NCBI GenBank assembly: GCA_023105745.1
Contig: JALGQZ010000015.1
Location: forward strand, 16,714,499 to 16,778,498
DNA from: Austropuccinia psidii
Lineage: Eukaryota > Basidiomycota > Pucciniomycetes > Pucciniales > Sphaerophragmiaceae
DNA: 64,000 nt
Direction of reading: 5' to 3'
Of this stretch, positions 1 through 11,998 are shown one piece after another. The notes beneath the pieces were generated by a model. It had not been told where the DNA came from. It saw only the letters and a list, made by a program, of their open reading frames with translations, and made no database searches. Both the position numbers and the translations under genes were made by a program. How positions within the stretch are numbered: the stretch's first letter is position 1; each line of letters starts with the position of its first letter.

Positions 1-2
1 AC

Positions 3-278
3 AAAGCAATAGAAACTAATTGGGGACTACTTTTCAAAAACAAATGGAATGGACCCTACAGAGTAGTCAAACAAATAAACAATGGACCATATGAACTTGA
101 GGAACTTGATGGAACAGAATTAGCAAGAAGATTTGCAGCATCTCAAGTCAAGAGGTTCTACCCAAGAGGAAAGTTGATAAACACAAAAGAAGACACAGAA
201 GAACAACAAAGTGAAGAAGATGAATCAATAAATGAGGAAGAGGTATTGGAGGAAACCACAGAATCAGATGAAGAATAG
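3..278 (+). CDS. Element D: C-terminus of Ty3/gypsy Pol (integrase tail), 5' truncated by window
   Basis: This reading frame is open from the window edge to a TAG at 276-278. It contains KWNGPYRVVKQ near its start, then NNGPYELEELDG and VKRFYPRG, the GPF/Y-type module that follows the integrase core in Ty3/gypsy elements, and it ends in an acidic Glu/Asp/Ser-rich tail. In the family this module binds DNA and helps integration. The frame is followed at once by a polypurine tract and a long terminal repeat, as expected for the end of pol. I see no chromodomain after the GPY module, unlike families A and B here, so D is a separate lineage. The start and most of the element lie outside the window. 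Confidence 0.8.
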   Translation, partial: KAIETNWGLLFKNKWNGPYRVVKQINNGPYELEELDGTELARRFAASQVKRFYPRGKLINTKEDTEEQQSEEDESINEEEVLEETTESDEE

Positions 279-315
279 AGAGCTCTCACCTGGAATGCTG
301 GGGACAGCATTAAAT

Positions 316-326
316 GGAGAGGGGGA
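316..326 (+). promoter_or_regulatory. Polypurine tract of element D
   Basis: GGAGAGGGGGA lies directly before the TGTGG start of the LTR. This is the usual site where plus-strand DNA synthesis is primed in LTR retrotransposons. Confidence 0.7.
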
Positions 327-1410
327 TGTGGTATTCCATACCATTTTTTTTCACCAGGCTCAAGCTCATAGTACCCCATAACAGCAGTAAATCCAGCCTA
401 CAGGCAGACTTACACTCAAATTTTACACCAAAAGGTCAATTTTACAGCAAGAAGCTGGATTTAACTCATAAAACCATGGAACAGGCACCAAAGGGCAGTG
501 TATGTGTTTAAATAAATTATTCAATTTCATTATGCATATGTAAAAAATCAAGTTACATATAGTACACTAGTTACAACAAATGAGGTACCACCCTTTAAAT
601 TACACACCCCACCCAGCTTTACACCCCCTTACAGCCACAGGACTCATGCAGCAAAAAATGACACATGCATTAGTTATACAGCCAACTTGCATTCAAAGTC
701 ACATGATGCAAAGCTCAACTCCATGGAATTCCTGCAATTCATTTACAACACAGCCCCAGGAGTACCTTATCTTATATCCACAGTAGCCCCACTTAAAACC
801 TTAAAACATATTTATTTACACCACTCATCACCTCATGCAAACCAAAGCTAGTTACAACAAGATGCATGCAGTACACCATTTTAATTAAATCTCAACCACA
901 TGACTATGCACAGCATGTGTCAAACTCAAAAGTCACATCATCTCATACATAACAGTAATTTCACCAGTGCAAGACACTATCGCCTGACTTCATTTTAAAG
1001 TTCAAAAAGAAGAAAAACAACATGACACTTACATAAATTACACAGCCACTTCTACCAAACCTAAAATAGGATATGTGCAAAGGAATTACAAGGTCATCAT
1101 GTGATACTGTATCCACCAACAGAATATCATGTGACAGAAAAGAGGCTGTGCACAAGAAAAATCCTCAGCCAAAATGAAATCACCTCATGCATGCAAGGAA
1201 AATCCAAGAATATCACATCATAATCAGTCCACCAAAAGATGATCATGTGATAAATGGAGGCTGTGCAGAGAGAAAATTATTACCAAACCTTAAATCTCCT
1301 GACCCATGCAAGAAAGGTCCTCACCAAAAACAGAGTCACATGATGAAATCAAGAGGAATTAAAGTGGAAAAAGACAGCTCCCATGGAGGGCCCTCTAGGC
1401 TCCCAAAAGG

Positions 1411-1418
1411 TATAAATA
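1411..1418 (+). promoter_or_regulatory. TATA box in LTR D
   Basis: TATAAATA, followed by AGAGGGG and a C-rich tract, sits about 1.1 kb into the LTR. This is a plausible core promoter at the U3/R boundary. Confidence 0.5.
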
Positions 1419-1454
1419 GAGGGGCTCTCTCCCCCAAATTTCAAAATCCCCCCC

Positions 1455-1502
1455 CATGTAAATTATATCCCATGCAAATTATATCCCATGCAAATTATAT
1501 CC
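1455..1502 (+). repeat. Three tandem 16-bp repeats in LTR D leader
   Basis: Three adjacent copies of CATGCAAATTATATCC (the first has T for C at position 5) lie about 45-90 bp downstream of the TATA box. A second short repeat, CCCAGTAGCTAAGCTCAGTGGAA, follows twice at about 1580-1645. Confidence 0.85.
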
Positions 1503-2328
1503 ACTGCACAGTAGGAGCATAGGAATAATTCATCCCTCACCTGGGAGGTAGTCCAGTATATTATAGTAAAATTTACTTGCCCAGTAGCTAAGCTCAGTGG
1601 AAGTATAGTGTTGAAGATTACCCAGTAGCTAAGCTCAGTGGAATCTTATTATTATTAAAAGAAAAATAAAAATTACCCAGTACCCAAGATTAGGGTTACT
1701 ACTCTATTAAAATAATTTATCCAGTAAAATTAACACCATTTAACAGATTTAAAATTAACTTACCCCCTTGAAAAATCCAATGTCAAAGAATCTTACCTTT
1801 TAAATTTAACAAATACAGTTTTATCTTATTATTAACCACTCTTAAAAAAATAACAAACCTTTAAAAAAGATTATTTTACTATATTAAAACTTTAACTTAA
1901 CAAAATTACCTTTATCAAACTCATCAAATTTTTCAGAAAAGTTAAATAACCCATCCTACCAAGGATTTATCACCAAGAAGAAACCACTCACCTCAATTTA
2001 ACCAAAAAATATTAAAATTAAACAGACTAGTATTCCATTAAAATATCAAATTTAACCAAAATTACTGACATTATTTTTCATATTATTTATTGAATAGGTC
2101 TGATCTGAGACTGCTGAGTTTTGTCTTCTGCAGTTGTAAAGCCACTTACTAATTTTATTTTGGTTTGTGAGCTCCAAGGAAGATTTTGTTCAGTATTTTA
2201 GGAGGGGCAGGCAATACACCCTTGCCACCCTTGGTTACAGGAGTTATTAGCAATTCAAAACTAGTTACCTGTGATTTCCCCCTCCAGGTACTGCCTCATT
2301 TTAATCCCACACAAGAGGAGTTCCCACA

Positions 2329-2425
2329 ATACTTTAAATTTAAGTATTTTAGCTCTTATTATAGTAATCTGACTGGTAACAATGCACCCAGGGCTTTCAA
2401 CAGTTATCATACACTCAGCCTGACA
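2329..2425 (+). mobile_element. A1 5' LTR, terminal 97 bp
   Basis: It matches the end of the A1 3' LTR (TTATTATAGTAATC, GGGCTTTCAACAG, ACTCAGCCTGACA). It ends CTGACA and is followed by the primer binding site. The upstream part was displaced by insertion of element D. Confidence 0.75.
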
Positions 2426-2428
2426 TTT

Positions 2429-2444
2429 TGAGGGCCTGGCCATG
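2429..2444 (+). promoter_or_regulatory. Primer binding site of A1
   Basis: TGAGGGCCTGGCCATG lies three bases after the LTR end. A2 has TGGGGGCCTGGCCATG at the same place, so A1 carries one substitution. The complementary tRNA was not identified. Confidence 0.65.
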
Positions 2445-2575
2445 TTTTTTCAACTTTTTGGACCTTATCAGTAAGCTTTTCTCTTATTTTCTCTATTCTG
2501 ACAAGTGGTTTTACCTTTTTTTGGGAATAAGGTCTTAATAAAAATATATATAATACATATCTTATATATATTTCT

Positions 2576-2602
2576 ATAGTGGTATATGTCATATACCACT
2601 AT
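2576..2602. repeat. Perfect 13-bp inverted repeat in A1 leader
   Basis: ATAGTGGTATATG and its exact reverse complement are separated by a single T. It lies in the region corresponding to intron 1 of family A. The matching stretch of A2 (about 40260-40310) does not keep the symmetry. Confidence 0.85.
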
Positions 2603-2939
2603 TATTTATCTTCTTTGAATAAAGTTGTAGTGTGTTTGATTATAGTTTAATCACCACAACAACCCTTATTTTTGGCATTTCTTACATATAAAAGCACTTT
2701 AAGCCATTAATAATGTACTTTTTTTGAATATAAGGACACCTCTCACTGTAAAAGCAACAGTTGAGGTGTGGTTGAGTGTATTGTTGATTCAATCATACTC
2801 ATACATACCACTTTCATCAGATTATACTTGCTATATACAGGTTATTCTGTGAGACAAACAGTGTACCAGATATCTGCAAGCTTTATTTCTGATGTGAAAT
2901 TGTTAATTGAATTACACTGTCATTATACAAGGGCATATT

Positions 2940-4902
2940 TGTAAGGTTTGACTATGAGACAATAAGTAAAAATTACTAATATTTCACTTATTGTACTATG
3001 AATGTCCTTATAAATGAAATAAATAAGATAAAAATAATTATAATAATAAAGAATTATTATAATTATGGCGTAAAAATAATTATATTATTAATAAAATATG
3101 ATAATATAATATATATCATAAAATATAACATAATAAAATAAATATATTAATATAAAATAATTAATATATTCAAAGGCACTTTAATATTGTTACAAACAAA
3201 TAATAAAGGCGTAAAATGTTTTTTTATTAATAAAAAACAATTGATAACAATAATATTACCAATATGAAAGTTATAAATTAATATAAATACTATTTATATT
3301 AATAAAAGAATTATTAAAAGAATAATAGAGAGAAAATTATTATAATAAGAGAAAATAACCTACTTTTAATACTTAATATAATAATTTTGAGATATTTTAC
3401 GCCAAATAATATAAATACAACTTATCCAAATTGTATTTACAATAAAAAATAGAGAAATTACAAATATTCTTGGTTTTAAGTGGAAATGAGATTTTAGAGA
3501 GATTTTTAACAAAAACAATTAAATAAATGATTTAATCACGTCAAAATTGATGATTATAATAAGATGATCTTTGGTCTTTGATAATATAAAAGTTTCATTT
3601 ATAAAGAATAAAGAAATTACCTTTTTATTCTATTGATTTAATGTTTTTGATGCGTCTGAGGGGAAAACAGAGTAAAAAGAGCTCTATTTATAGTAAATAC
3701 CTCCCTCCTAGAGTCAAACAGGATTCTGGTAGACGTGTACTGATCAATATTTTAAGGTTTGGTGATGATTACATCATGATCAAGCCATATTACATCATTA
3801 TTACGCCATTATTTAGAGTTATCACTATAACTCTAAGTTTGATGACGTCAAAGACTTGGAAGAACCCCAAAATTTGTGGATTTTATTAGTTTGAATCATA
3901 AAATAATAGTATTCACCAATTTTATCACTCATATGACTGTTAAACTTAATTTAAGGTTACAGTGAGTGATCATAAATGATCAAATGAAGCTCAAACGTTG
4001 ATCCTTAATAACTTTGAAGATTTACACGCTAAAGCCATTCAGAGAGTGAATTCTTACAGCTTGGGATAGCCTCATTAATCTGCCAAGAGAATTTCATTAC
4101 ATCATCAAAACTCCATTTTTGATGATTTTTCTTGTAACTCATCTTTTCTGTCAAAATTTAATATTTTAAACTTCAAACTATGATTTCAAGGGGTTATACC
4201 TTGAATATTATAATTAAAAATACATCATTCTTCACTAATGAGCTAGTAGAATCCAACTTTCCACTTTTTTTTAAGTTTGGACCACTTTCACAACAAAGTG
4301 GTCAACAGCTCTGTTGATTTTAATCAATAATTCCTTACAGGTTTTAACCTTATTTATAACTTGTGAAATAAACTTTATTTCTGTATTCCTGCAGTAATTA
4401 CGTGAAGACTTTCTTTTTGGTTCATCACTCTATCATGCATAATTCAAGAGATATTAGCTAGAATCCTTGAATATATGCGTTGACCAAAAAAGTGCATATA
4501 TTCAGGTTAATTCCTTAAGTATTGATTTTGAAGCTTAGCTTCTTAATTGTTTTATATGTGGAATTTTATGGAGAATCCACTGGTACCATTTATTTTACAT
4601 GCTGTCTCATTGGTGTTTGCAATAAATAAGGATTTGTGTATTTTATAGGGTATTATTACTTATAACTTATTAAATATTGACTTTACAGATATGTCATAAA
4701 AATGGTATATGTGTATTTTACCATGGGGAATCCAATGGTATAACTTATTTCACATTTTTATTCATTGGTCTTTAAGTTAAACCAAGTTTTATGTCAATTC
4801 ATGGTATTTTCATATTCTAAAAGTACTTATTTTTAATGTATAATTATATTAAATATTTCTTGTGACCTTTTTGGGTATGTGATCATATCTCAAAGGTTCA
4901 CA
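2940..4902 (+). mobile_element. Solo LTR of family E (1963 bp) in A1 leader
   Basis: Aligned with the A2 leader, A1 has about 2 kb of extra sequence here. The extra block starts TGTAAGG, ends GTTCACA and is flanked by an exact 5-bp duplication ATATT (2935-2939 and 4903-4907). There are no coding domains, primer binding site or polypurine tract, so it is best read as a solo LTR left by recombination. It is very AT-rich at 3000-3500. The orientation is not certain. Confidence 0.75.
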
Positions 4903-5004
4903 ATATTGTAGTAACATAAAAGCCCAGATGCCATTCTTAGACGTTTAAAAAGCTATTTAAGAAGTGTTAACTGACATTAAGCCCTCTTTTACTGTTTGAT
5001 TCAT

Positions 5005-6079
5005 AGGAAGAAAACTACATACCACTGGAGCCCCAATCACAGGCCAACACACCAGTGACACCCTCAGAACCAGAGGGAAGCAAGGGCAAAGGAAAGAGGC
5101 AAAGTGAAGGCCTGATTACAGAAAAGAAGTGGACACCCAGTGCCACTCAGAGGAATACAAAACCAAGCAACTCTGATTCAATACAAGGTCAACCAACTGT
5201 AACCACTTGTACAGGGAAAATCACCATAATTAACCCAGTTGTAAGCTATAAAGGTAAATTGCCAAAATCAGCAGACAACAAATTTGGACAAGGCACAGTC
5301 AAAGGTAAATAACCTAAGCACATAGAGTTTTTGGCTTCTTGAAAACACTGATATGTCACCTTTACACCTCAGAAACCTTGGCTTCCCAAGGAACAAACCA
5401 GAGGACAGAGAAGGCTTGTCCAGAGCCAGAAGACCTGGAAGAGGACACCTTGGACACAGTGGTGGATGGCAAGACACTGAGGGAAATCATACCCACCCTG
5501 CCATTCACTTTCCAATCCAACAAGAACCTCAAACCAGAGGACTGGAAAGACATGGATAAAGCTCTTCAGCTACACCAACTCTGCAAAGATTTATTTCAAT
5601 GGAGCATGGACAACAAGAGGTTCAACCTGGCATCCCACTGGGCAGAACTTGGAGAAAGTTTCCAGAAGATTTGTCTCAAAGAGATAGACTACAGAGACCT
5701 TATGGTAATCACCAAAGGTTGGAATCCCACCAGGCAGTTCAGACTCCTGGAGGTGAGTGCAAAAAGGATAAGGTAGAATCAAGCCACTATCCAAGCTATA
5801 GAAGAACAGCTGACCCAAACAGGGCATACTCAGATTCCTTCAGGCTCACAAGGAGAAGGCCAAATCAGCACTCCAGTGGCTTCAAACCATTCATAACCAA
5901 ACAGATCAGTCGCCAAGAGTTACCATTCTTCACAGACTCAGGAAGTTTCCTGGAGAAGACAAGGATACAAGGGCAAAAACAAGACCACCTTCAGCCAGAG
6001 GAAGAGAGAGTCAGACCCAATGATCCAGAAGCTGTTGGATTTGGTGAAAGAAGTGTACAAGAACCAGAAGTATCTGTAA
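5005..6079 (+). pseudogene. A1 ORF1: spliced accessory protein overlapping gag, broken
   Basis: Exon 1 (about 5005-5304) ends one base into a codon at a GTAAAT donor. Intron 2 is 5305-5372 and ends ...CACCTCAG. Exon 2 then reads ETLASQG..., LREIIPTLPF, MDNKRFNLASHWAELG and KGWNP, and its frame runs to TAA at 6077-6079. This frame is +1 relative to gag. In A1 it has a nonsense codon at 5774-5776 and another near 5896, but no frameshift. The intron 1 acceptor is also damaged (TTCATAGG where A2 has TTCAGTGG), so the split start codon cannot form in the same way. I recognise the sequence type from A. psidii gene models but know no function. It is predicted to be mostly helical, with a basic Ser-rich C-terminal half. 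Confidence 0.7.
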
Positions 6080-7551
6080 ATAACATTGGAATCAGTAGTC
6101 ACATTGATAAAAATATTACCCCCACTCAGATTGATCATAATGTTGTCACACCTGAGAGTAACCTAAACAGTGATGCACTGTGGTTACAAATTTCCCAATA
6201 TGCTGAGAAAGCTCAAAATAAGTTTGCAGAACTTGAAGCAAGGCATGAGAGGATGAAAATCTTAACAGCCTCCATGCACAAAATTTGTAAAAAACCTTCA
6301 AGAAGGACATGCTCAATTGAGCAAAGCCTCTGAAGAAACCAACAAAAGACTGAATCTAGTCTTTGAAGAAAAACACCACAGCAAAAGGGACAGGGATTTT
6401 CTGGATCAAGACATAAACAAACTGTTTAATGTCTACCATAACATGAAGCCCCAACCACAAGGCTATGTTATGGATAATCCATATCATCATGATGACATCA
6501 CACCAGATGCCATGTTGATGAATAAGGCAAGACCTCCATCACAATACCAGGATGGAGATAATGTGTCTCATTCAGAGAAAGAAGCCCTGCAACAGCCTCC
6601 TGAGGCCTCAAGCTGGCCCAAATTCTCTGGGACTGGAGAATATGATCATATGGAACCCATAGATTATATTGATGGACTCTTCATTGATGTACCAAGCATA
6701 CCACAATGCTGGATTACTGTTAGGCTTAATACAGCATTCAAAGGACATGCTAGTATATGGTACACAGAAATGACAGAAATTCATGGAAGAAGAAACTGGT
6801 CATGGTGGAAGAGTCAAATCATTTAAAAGTACAGCAATGGTACTTGGATATGGGAGAGGACCATGTCATTTGAAAATGAAAAATACTCTGTGCACAAAGA
6901 TCCATATGAGTGGTGTCTCAGACAGTCTAAAAGACTTAAAGCCATTGATCCTCAAATGAAAATTCAGTTGAGGAATAACAAACACCTGACACAAATGACA
7001 GGAGAACTAGAGCATGCAGTGAAATTCAGATGCAACCACAATTGCACTCTAGATGACATGGCAAATACCTTACAAGATGTAAGGAAAAGAAGTAATGTAG
7101 GGAAATACACCTCATATAAAAAAAGTGGTTTCAATAGAAACAACCTTTCAGGGTGAAGTTTAAAGACAAACCCAGGGAAAGGGTGGCAGAAGTGGCAAAG
7201 AAGAAAAATCTTTGTCACAACTGTGGTTCAACAGACCACTACGCCAACAACTGTCCAAAGCCAAAGAATAAAGTCTATGCTATTAAAAAAGTCCCAGAGG
7301 AGAAATCCCCCACAGAGGATTCTGACTCAGACTCTATGGGTGATGCCATCAGAGAACACTCTGATGATGACCAAGACCAAAGAGAACGATTCCTAGTGGA
7401 ATACCAAGAGGAAACCCCACTAGAAATCCAAGACATACAGTTGGAAGCAGGCATGCCACAATATACTGCCAACAAATACTTGTGCAAACACACAAAAGAT
7501 GCACAAACATTCCTGGTTAAACCAACCAAAGGAATGGCATACATAAATTGA
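5353..7551 (+). pseudogene. A1 gag (capsid and nucleocapsid), frameshifted
   Basis: The first gag-frame ATG (5353) lies inside intron 2 of ORF1. The gag frame stops at 5557-5559, reopens to 6333, and shifts near 6290 where A1 has an extra base compared with A2. It continues with the capsid signature WPKFSGTGEYDHME and TEMTEIHGRRNW, then a TAA at 6824-6826 (CAA in A2), a second shift near 7150, and a CCHC zinc knuckle (CHNCGSTDHYANNC, about 7213-7254). A Glu/Asp/Ser-rich stretch follows, and the frame ends at TGA 7549-7551, where A2 has a glycine codon. Gag forms the virus-like particle and packages RNA; this copy cannot make a full one. Confidence 0.8.
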
Positions 7552-7563
7552 ACAGCCACAAAA

Positions 7564-10500
7564 ATGACTGTTTGTATTGAAAATGCTCAAAATACATTTA
7601 TCATTGACAGTGGAGCACACTGCCTCATAGTGGCCAGATATTATCTGGACAACCACTTCCCAAAATGGGAAAACAAGCTCTTGCCCACCAAGGTAAAGAG
7701 CTTCAAGAGTGCATCAAGGAAGATGACTTCCATTTGGAAAATTACAAAAGAGATAATTATATCCCATAGGAAATGAAACATCAGACTCAACCCAAGGTTT
7801 GTTGTGCTTGATGATGACCACATCCAAGGGTGTCTGTTGGGAACAGATTACCAGAGGATGTATGGCATACATATTTAAAATAGTAAAAACAGCCAAATTA
7901 CCATTGGTACCAAAAAGGAAAAGAAATTTTAACTTCATATATGTAACAACCACTAATCAGGGGTAGGGGTATTCACACTTACACCCACTCAAACACCTCA
8001 AACCAGCAAATCCACCGTGTGTATCAGCATTCAATTTCAGCAATCTTCCTTGGTGAAACATTCATAGAGTATTGTTCATCAATACAGCCTTTCAATACTT
8101 GTGCAGGTTGGAATTACCCAATACAGTTTGGATACACCATTTCCAAACTGTATGATCACTCAATACCACCATCCCTCATGTACAGATCCTGTACATCCTT
8201 ACAGGACCTGTATTGGCCATACTCAATTCAATAATCAAATCTTCTCATGAAAATTGCCTGTCTTTATCAGGGCTGGTGATTCTCACAAATACCAGCCCCT
8301 CTTTCTCCCGCCTGGGGATTTTGCCCAGTTAATTAATTTAGTTTATTTATTATTTTAGAATTATTCTTATCCTTATTTTGGGTATTATAATTATTTAATT
8401 TCAAGTTAGTCTTTGCTTTCTTTCTTTGTTTGCCTGTACAGTATGAGCTGGGTGGCCATATCCCTATTAACCCTGCTCTTTCCATTCTGACAGGTTGAAA
8501 CAGTGGAATTGGACTTGTTTGTGGTTGGCTCTTTTATTCTTACTCTTATTATTTGTTGCTGCTTTTCTTATACTCTTTTATTCAGTAATTCATCTCTTAA
8601 CACTACTCAGTGTATTCTTTTCTTACCATATCTTGAGCCCTCCATAAATAATTCCCACTTTACTTAGTGCCAGGCCCCCTTCACTTATCAGAGCCCCTGT
8701 GACAATATATAACAAATATCTGCCCAAGATCCTCTTGAAGAAATACTTAATGAATTCAGAGAGGGACAGTTTAGCATTACCCTCACCAGTAAACAGAAAC
8801 TAAGTTTACTAAAAATGCTGAGAAAGAATAGACCAGCATTTGCGATTGGTGAAGAACCATTAGGAAAGATTAGATTCCATGATATAGGACTATATCTGGA
8901 TGTGGAAAGGCCTTATCCACCTATGCTCAGGAGACCTCCTTACCCACAAAGTCTGGAAGCCAGGAAGGAAATTGAAAAGAATATCAATGAACTCCTGAAC
9001 ATGGATGTCATCAGAAAAATGGAACACAATGAAATAGTGGAAATTACCACTCCTGTCCTGATGGCCTGGCATGATGGCAAGTCTAGGCTGTCTGGAGATT
9101 TCAGAGCTCTGAATAACTACACCAAAGTTGACAGGTACCCTTTACCCAGGATACCTCATGCATTAGGCAAACTGGCAAAAGCCAAATACATAACCAAAAT
9201 GGATTGTATGAAAGTATTCCACAAGAATGGAGTTAAACCAAACTCCATGGAATTACTCAGGATTATATGTCATATGGGCATATATGAGTACACCAGGATG
9301 CCATTTGGAATCAAGAATGCACCAGCCCACTTCCAAAGGATGGTGGACACCATATTTCAAGAATAAATATGAGAAGGTGGGATGGTAGTATATATTGATG
9401 AAATCATTATATACTCAGAGACATGGGAAGACCATGTGCAATACATAGGCAGAGTGCTAACTAAATGCACAGCCATAAATCTGAAAATTTCACTTAAAAA
9501 GTGCAATTTTGGCCAACAAGAGCTACTAGCTCTGGGAAATAAAGTCTCAGTTCTTAGGCTGGCAATTGACCAGAACAAAGTAGCAGCAGTACTGCAAAAG
9601 CCAGTACCAAAAAACATCAAAGATATGCAATATTTCCTTGGGTTTTCTAGCTACTATTGCAACCACATCAAATACTTTGCCCACATAACTAGTAGTTTAT
9701 ACAAGTTATGCTCAAAAGATGTAGTTTTTGGAATTACCAAGGAAAGAAGGGATGCATATGAGAAGATCAAATATGAACTCCCAAATGCACCTGTGCTCAT
9801 CTTGCCTGATTTTGAACTACCATTCAAGTTATACAAGGATGCAGCATGTACCCAAGGCTTAGGAGAAGCCCTTCACCAGAGAAAAATTGTTGATGGTGAA
9901 GCAAGAGAGGTGATAATATGTTACATCCTTAGGAAATTGAAAGATTTTGAAGCCAGGTATGGGGCCACCCAGAAGGAATGTCTATGCTTATTCTGGGCTC
10001 TAGAGAAACTCCATTCTTATTTGGAGGGTGCATTCTTTGAAGTCTACACAGACTGCACAGCCTTGAAGCCTTTACTCAAAATCAAGACTACCAATAGACA
10101 CAGGCTGAGGTGGAAAATAGCCATCCAGGAGTATAGAGGGAATATGACCATCATATACAAAGAGGGTAAAAGCCATACCAATGCAGTTGACATCAGCAGA
10201 TGGCCACTGGATAATTTCAAAAGAAACCCAGCTTATGACCCTGAAATAGCAGCTAAAATGCCTATCAATTTCATGGAAATAGACAGGAAGAAAAACTCTA
10301 GATTTTCTGAGCAGGCACCAGAAAGTGGTACCCCAGACAGTGGAAACACTGACTCAGAAGGAACAGAAGATCCCATATTGGCAATAAGTTCCTCAGAACT
10401 TCACAATGAATTCTTCAGCTCAGTGATAAAGACATATACCAAACACAAACAATGTGGCATACTGTTGCAACCCCTGCAACAAAGGTACAGGAGCCCAGAA

Positions 10501-11960
10501 CTGTAATCCCAGTTAGAGAAACCCTGGTTGAGGGACTATAAGGAAAATAAACTTTTCCTTATAGATGGCCTGCTCTGCCATAGAGAGAAACACACTAGTG
10601 TGCTCACAATAATAGACAGAGACCATACATCTTTGATCCTGAAGGAATGCCATAACTGCCCCTATATGGGATACATGAGTGAAGACGGGACCAAAGAAAG
10701 AGTGGCAAGCACTGCTTGGTGGCCCAAATGGGAACAAGAGTTGAGTGAATAAATCAACACTTGTGAAAGATTCCATAAGGAAGATAGAAAACATGGGAAG
10801 AATTATGGGTTACTTCAACACATAGAAGAACCCAAACACCCATGGGAAACTATGAATATGGACTGGGTCACAGGATTTGTCCCAGGAGGCAAAGAAAACT
10901 TCAATGCCTGCTTAATCATAGCTGATAGGTTTAGAATGACTATGAGATGCCTACCATTTCAAAAAGAGGACACAGCCATGGACATTCCTCTGTTATTCTG
11001 GAGCAACAGCATATCTACCTGTGAAGTCTGTAAGATCAACATCAGTGATAAGGACCCAATGTTCACAACTGAATTTTGGACCAACCTCTATGACATGCTA
11101 GGTACTAAAATTTCTTTTTCTACAGCTTACCATCCACAAACATGGGGATTGGCTGAAAGGATTATCTAAACAATGGAGGACATACTTAGAAGATTCTGTT
11201 CCTATGGCATGGAATATAAGGACCATGAAGGTTACACCCATTACTGGGTTACCCTTCTACCAGAAGTACAACTGGCTTATAACACAAGTCAGCACTCTAC
11301 CACAGGAAAAACACTTGCACTGGTAGAGAAAGGGTGGAATCCCCTATTTACTGTGGATCACCTGAAGAAAAATCATCCGAAGATCCACCCCACAGCCAAG
11401 GATTTCCATGAAATGTGGAAGAGGGCTTGTGACACAGCTGCCAAATGCATAGCTGAGGAAAAGAATCTAATAAGCAGAGGTAGGAGAAAGAAAACATGGA
11501 ACCTGACTTCAAAGGAGGGGACCAAGGGTTAGTGTCTAAACTTTACTTGAATAATCTCAAAGGACCCAAGAAAATGCAAGACTCATTTGTAGGGCCCTTC
11601 ACTATCATTAAATTGATAGGGAAAACGTAGTGGAAGTCACCCACACAGAAGAAGTTTCCAGAAAGCAGCCAGTATATCCAGTGAGCTTAGTCAAGCCATA
11701 CTTCCAGACAGAGGAGGACAAATTCCGCTCCAGGAAGAAGAACCCCACACCACCAGAAATAGTGGAAGTCTAAGATTTACCTGGACCAGTGTAGAAAATC
11801 ATCAAGGCCAGGAAGATAAGACTTGATGGTAAGGATCAGAGACAGTTCTTAGTCAGATTCAAGAACCAGAAAGCTGATAAAGACAAATGGTTGGCAAAAG
11901 ATGCCATACCAGATGGGAACCTTCATTTAAGGAGATTCAGAGCCTCTAGGAAGACTTAAA
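7564..11960 (+). pseudogene. A1 pol: protease, RT, RNase H, integrase and chromodomain remnant
   Basis: The protease motif is IIDSGAHC (about 7597-7620). A TAA lies at 7876-7878, between protease and RT, and A2 has the same stop. Solo LTR C1 then interrupts the frame. RT resumes near 8710 ([43 protein letters not shown]). Two stops precede the catalytic box, which reads YIDE rather than YIDD (about 9394). RNase H covers about 9790-10200. The integrase zinc region, core ([31 protein letters not shown]) and GPF module follow with stops at 10504, 10750 and 11167 and a frameshift near 11500. Remnants of the chromodomain can be followed to about 11960 (QFLVRFKNQKADKDKWLAKD). This copy is dead. Confidence 0.85.
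7942..8704 (+). mobile_element. C1: solo LTR of family C (763 bp) inside A1 pol
   Basis: The block starts TGTAACAACC, ends CCCTGTGACA and is flanked by the exact 5-bp duplication ATATA (7937-7941 and 8705-8709). Removing it joins A1 pol to the sequence seen uninterrupted in A2 (43612-43660). Its 3' half matches the end of C2 (24200-24743): CAGTTAATTAAT, CAGGTTGAAA, GAGCCCTCCA, CTTAGTGCCA and GAGCCCCTGT. Confidence 0.9.
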
Positions 11961-11986
11961 AGTCTGATCAATGATGAGCATTTTTT

Positions 11987-11998
11987 AAAGGGAGGGTA
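11987..11998 (+). promoter_or_regulatory. Polypurine tract of A1
   Basis: AAAGGGAGGGTA directly precedes the 3' LTR. A2 has AGAGGGAGGGTA at the same place. Confidence 0.7.

Larger units (their letters stand above)
327..2328 (+). mobile_element. 3' LTR of element D (about 2.0 kb)
   Basis: It begins TGTGG directly after the polypurine tract and ends CCACA, a five-base inverted terminal repeat. The right boundary is set by the sequence that follows: from 2329 (ATACT, then AAATTTAAGTATT) it matches the interior of the family A LTR seen at about 13186-13215. Element D therefore inserted into the 5' LTR of A1, and ATACT at 2329-2333 is the expected right copy of the target duplication. The left copy lies outside the window. 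The LTR holds a TATA box at 1411 and short tandem repeats downstream of it. The left end is firm and the right end is inferred from the junction. Confidence 0.65.

Noticed and set aside
2500..3500. Microsatellite-like AT runs as an origin or scaffold attachment region
   Set aside because: The stretch is explained by the AT-rich family A leader and solo LTR E; no specific origin motif could be supported.
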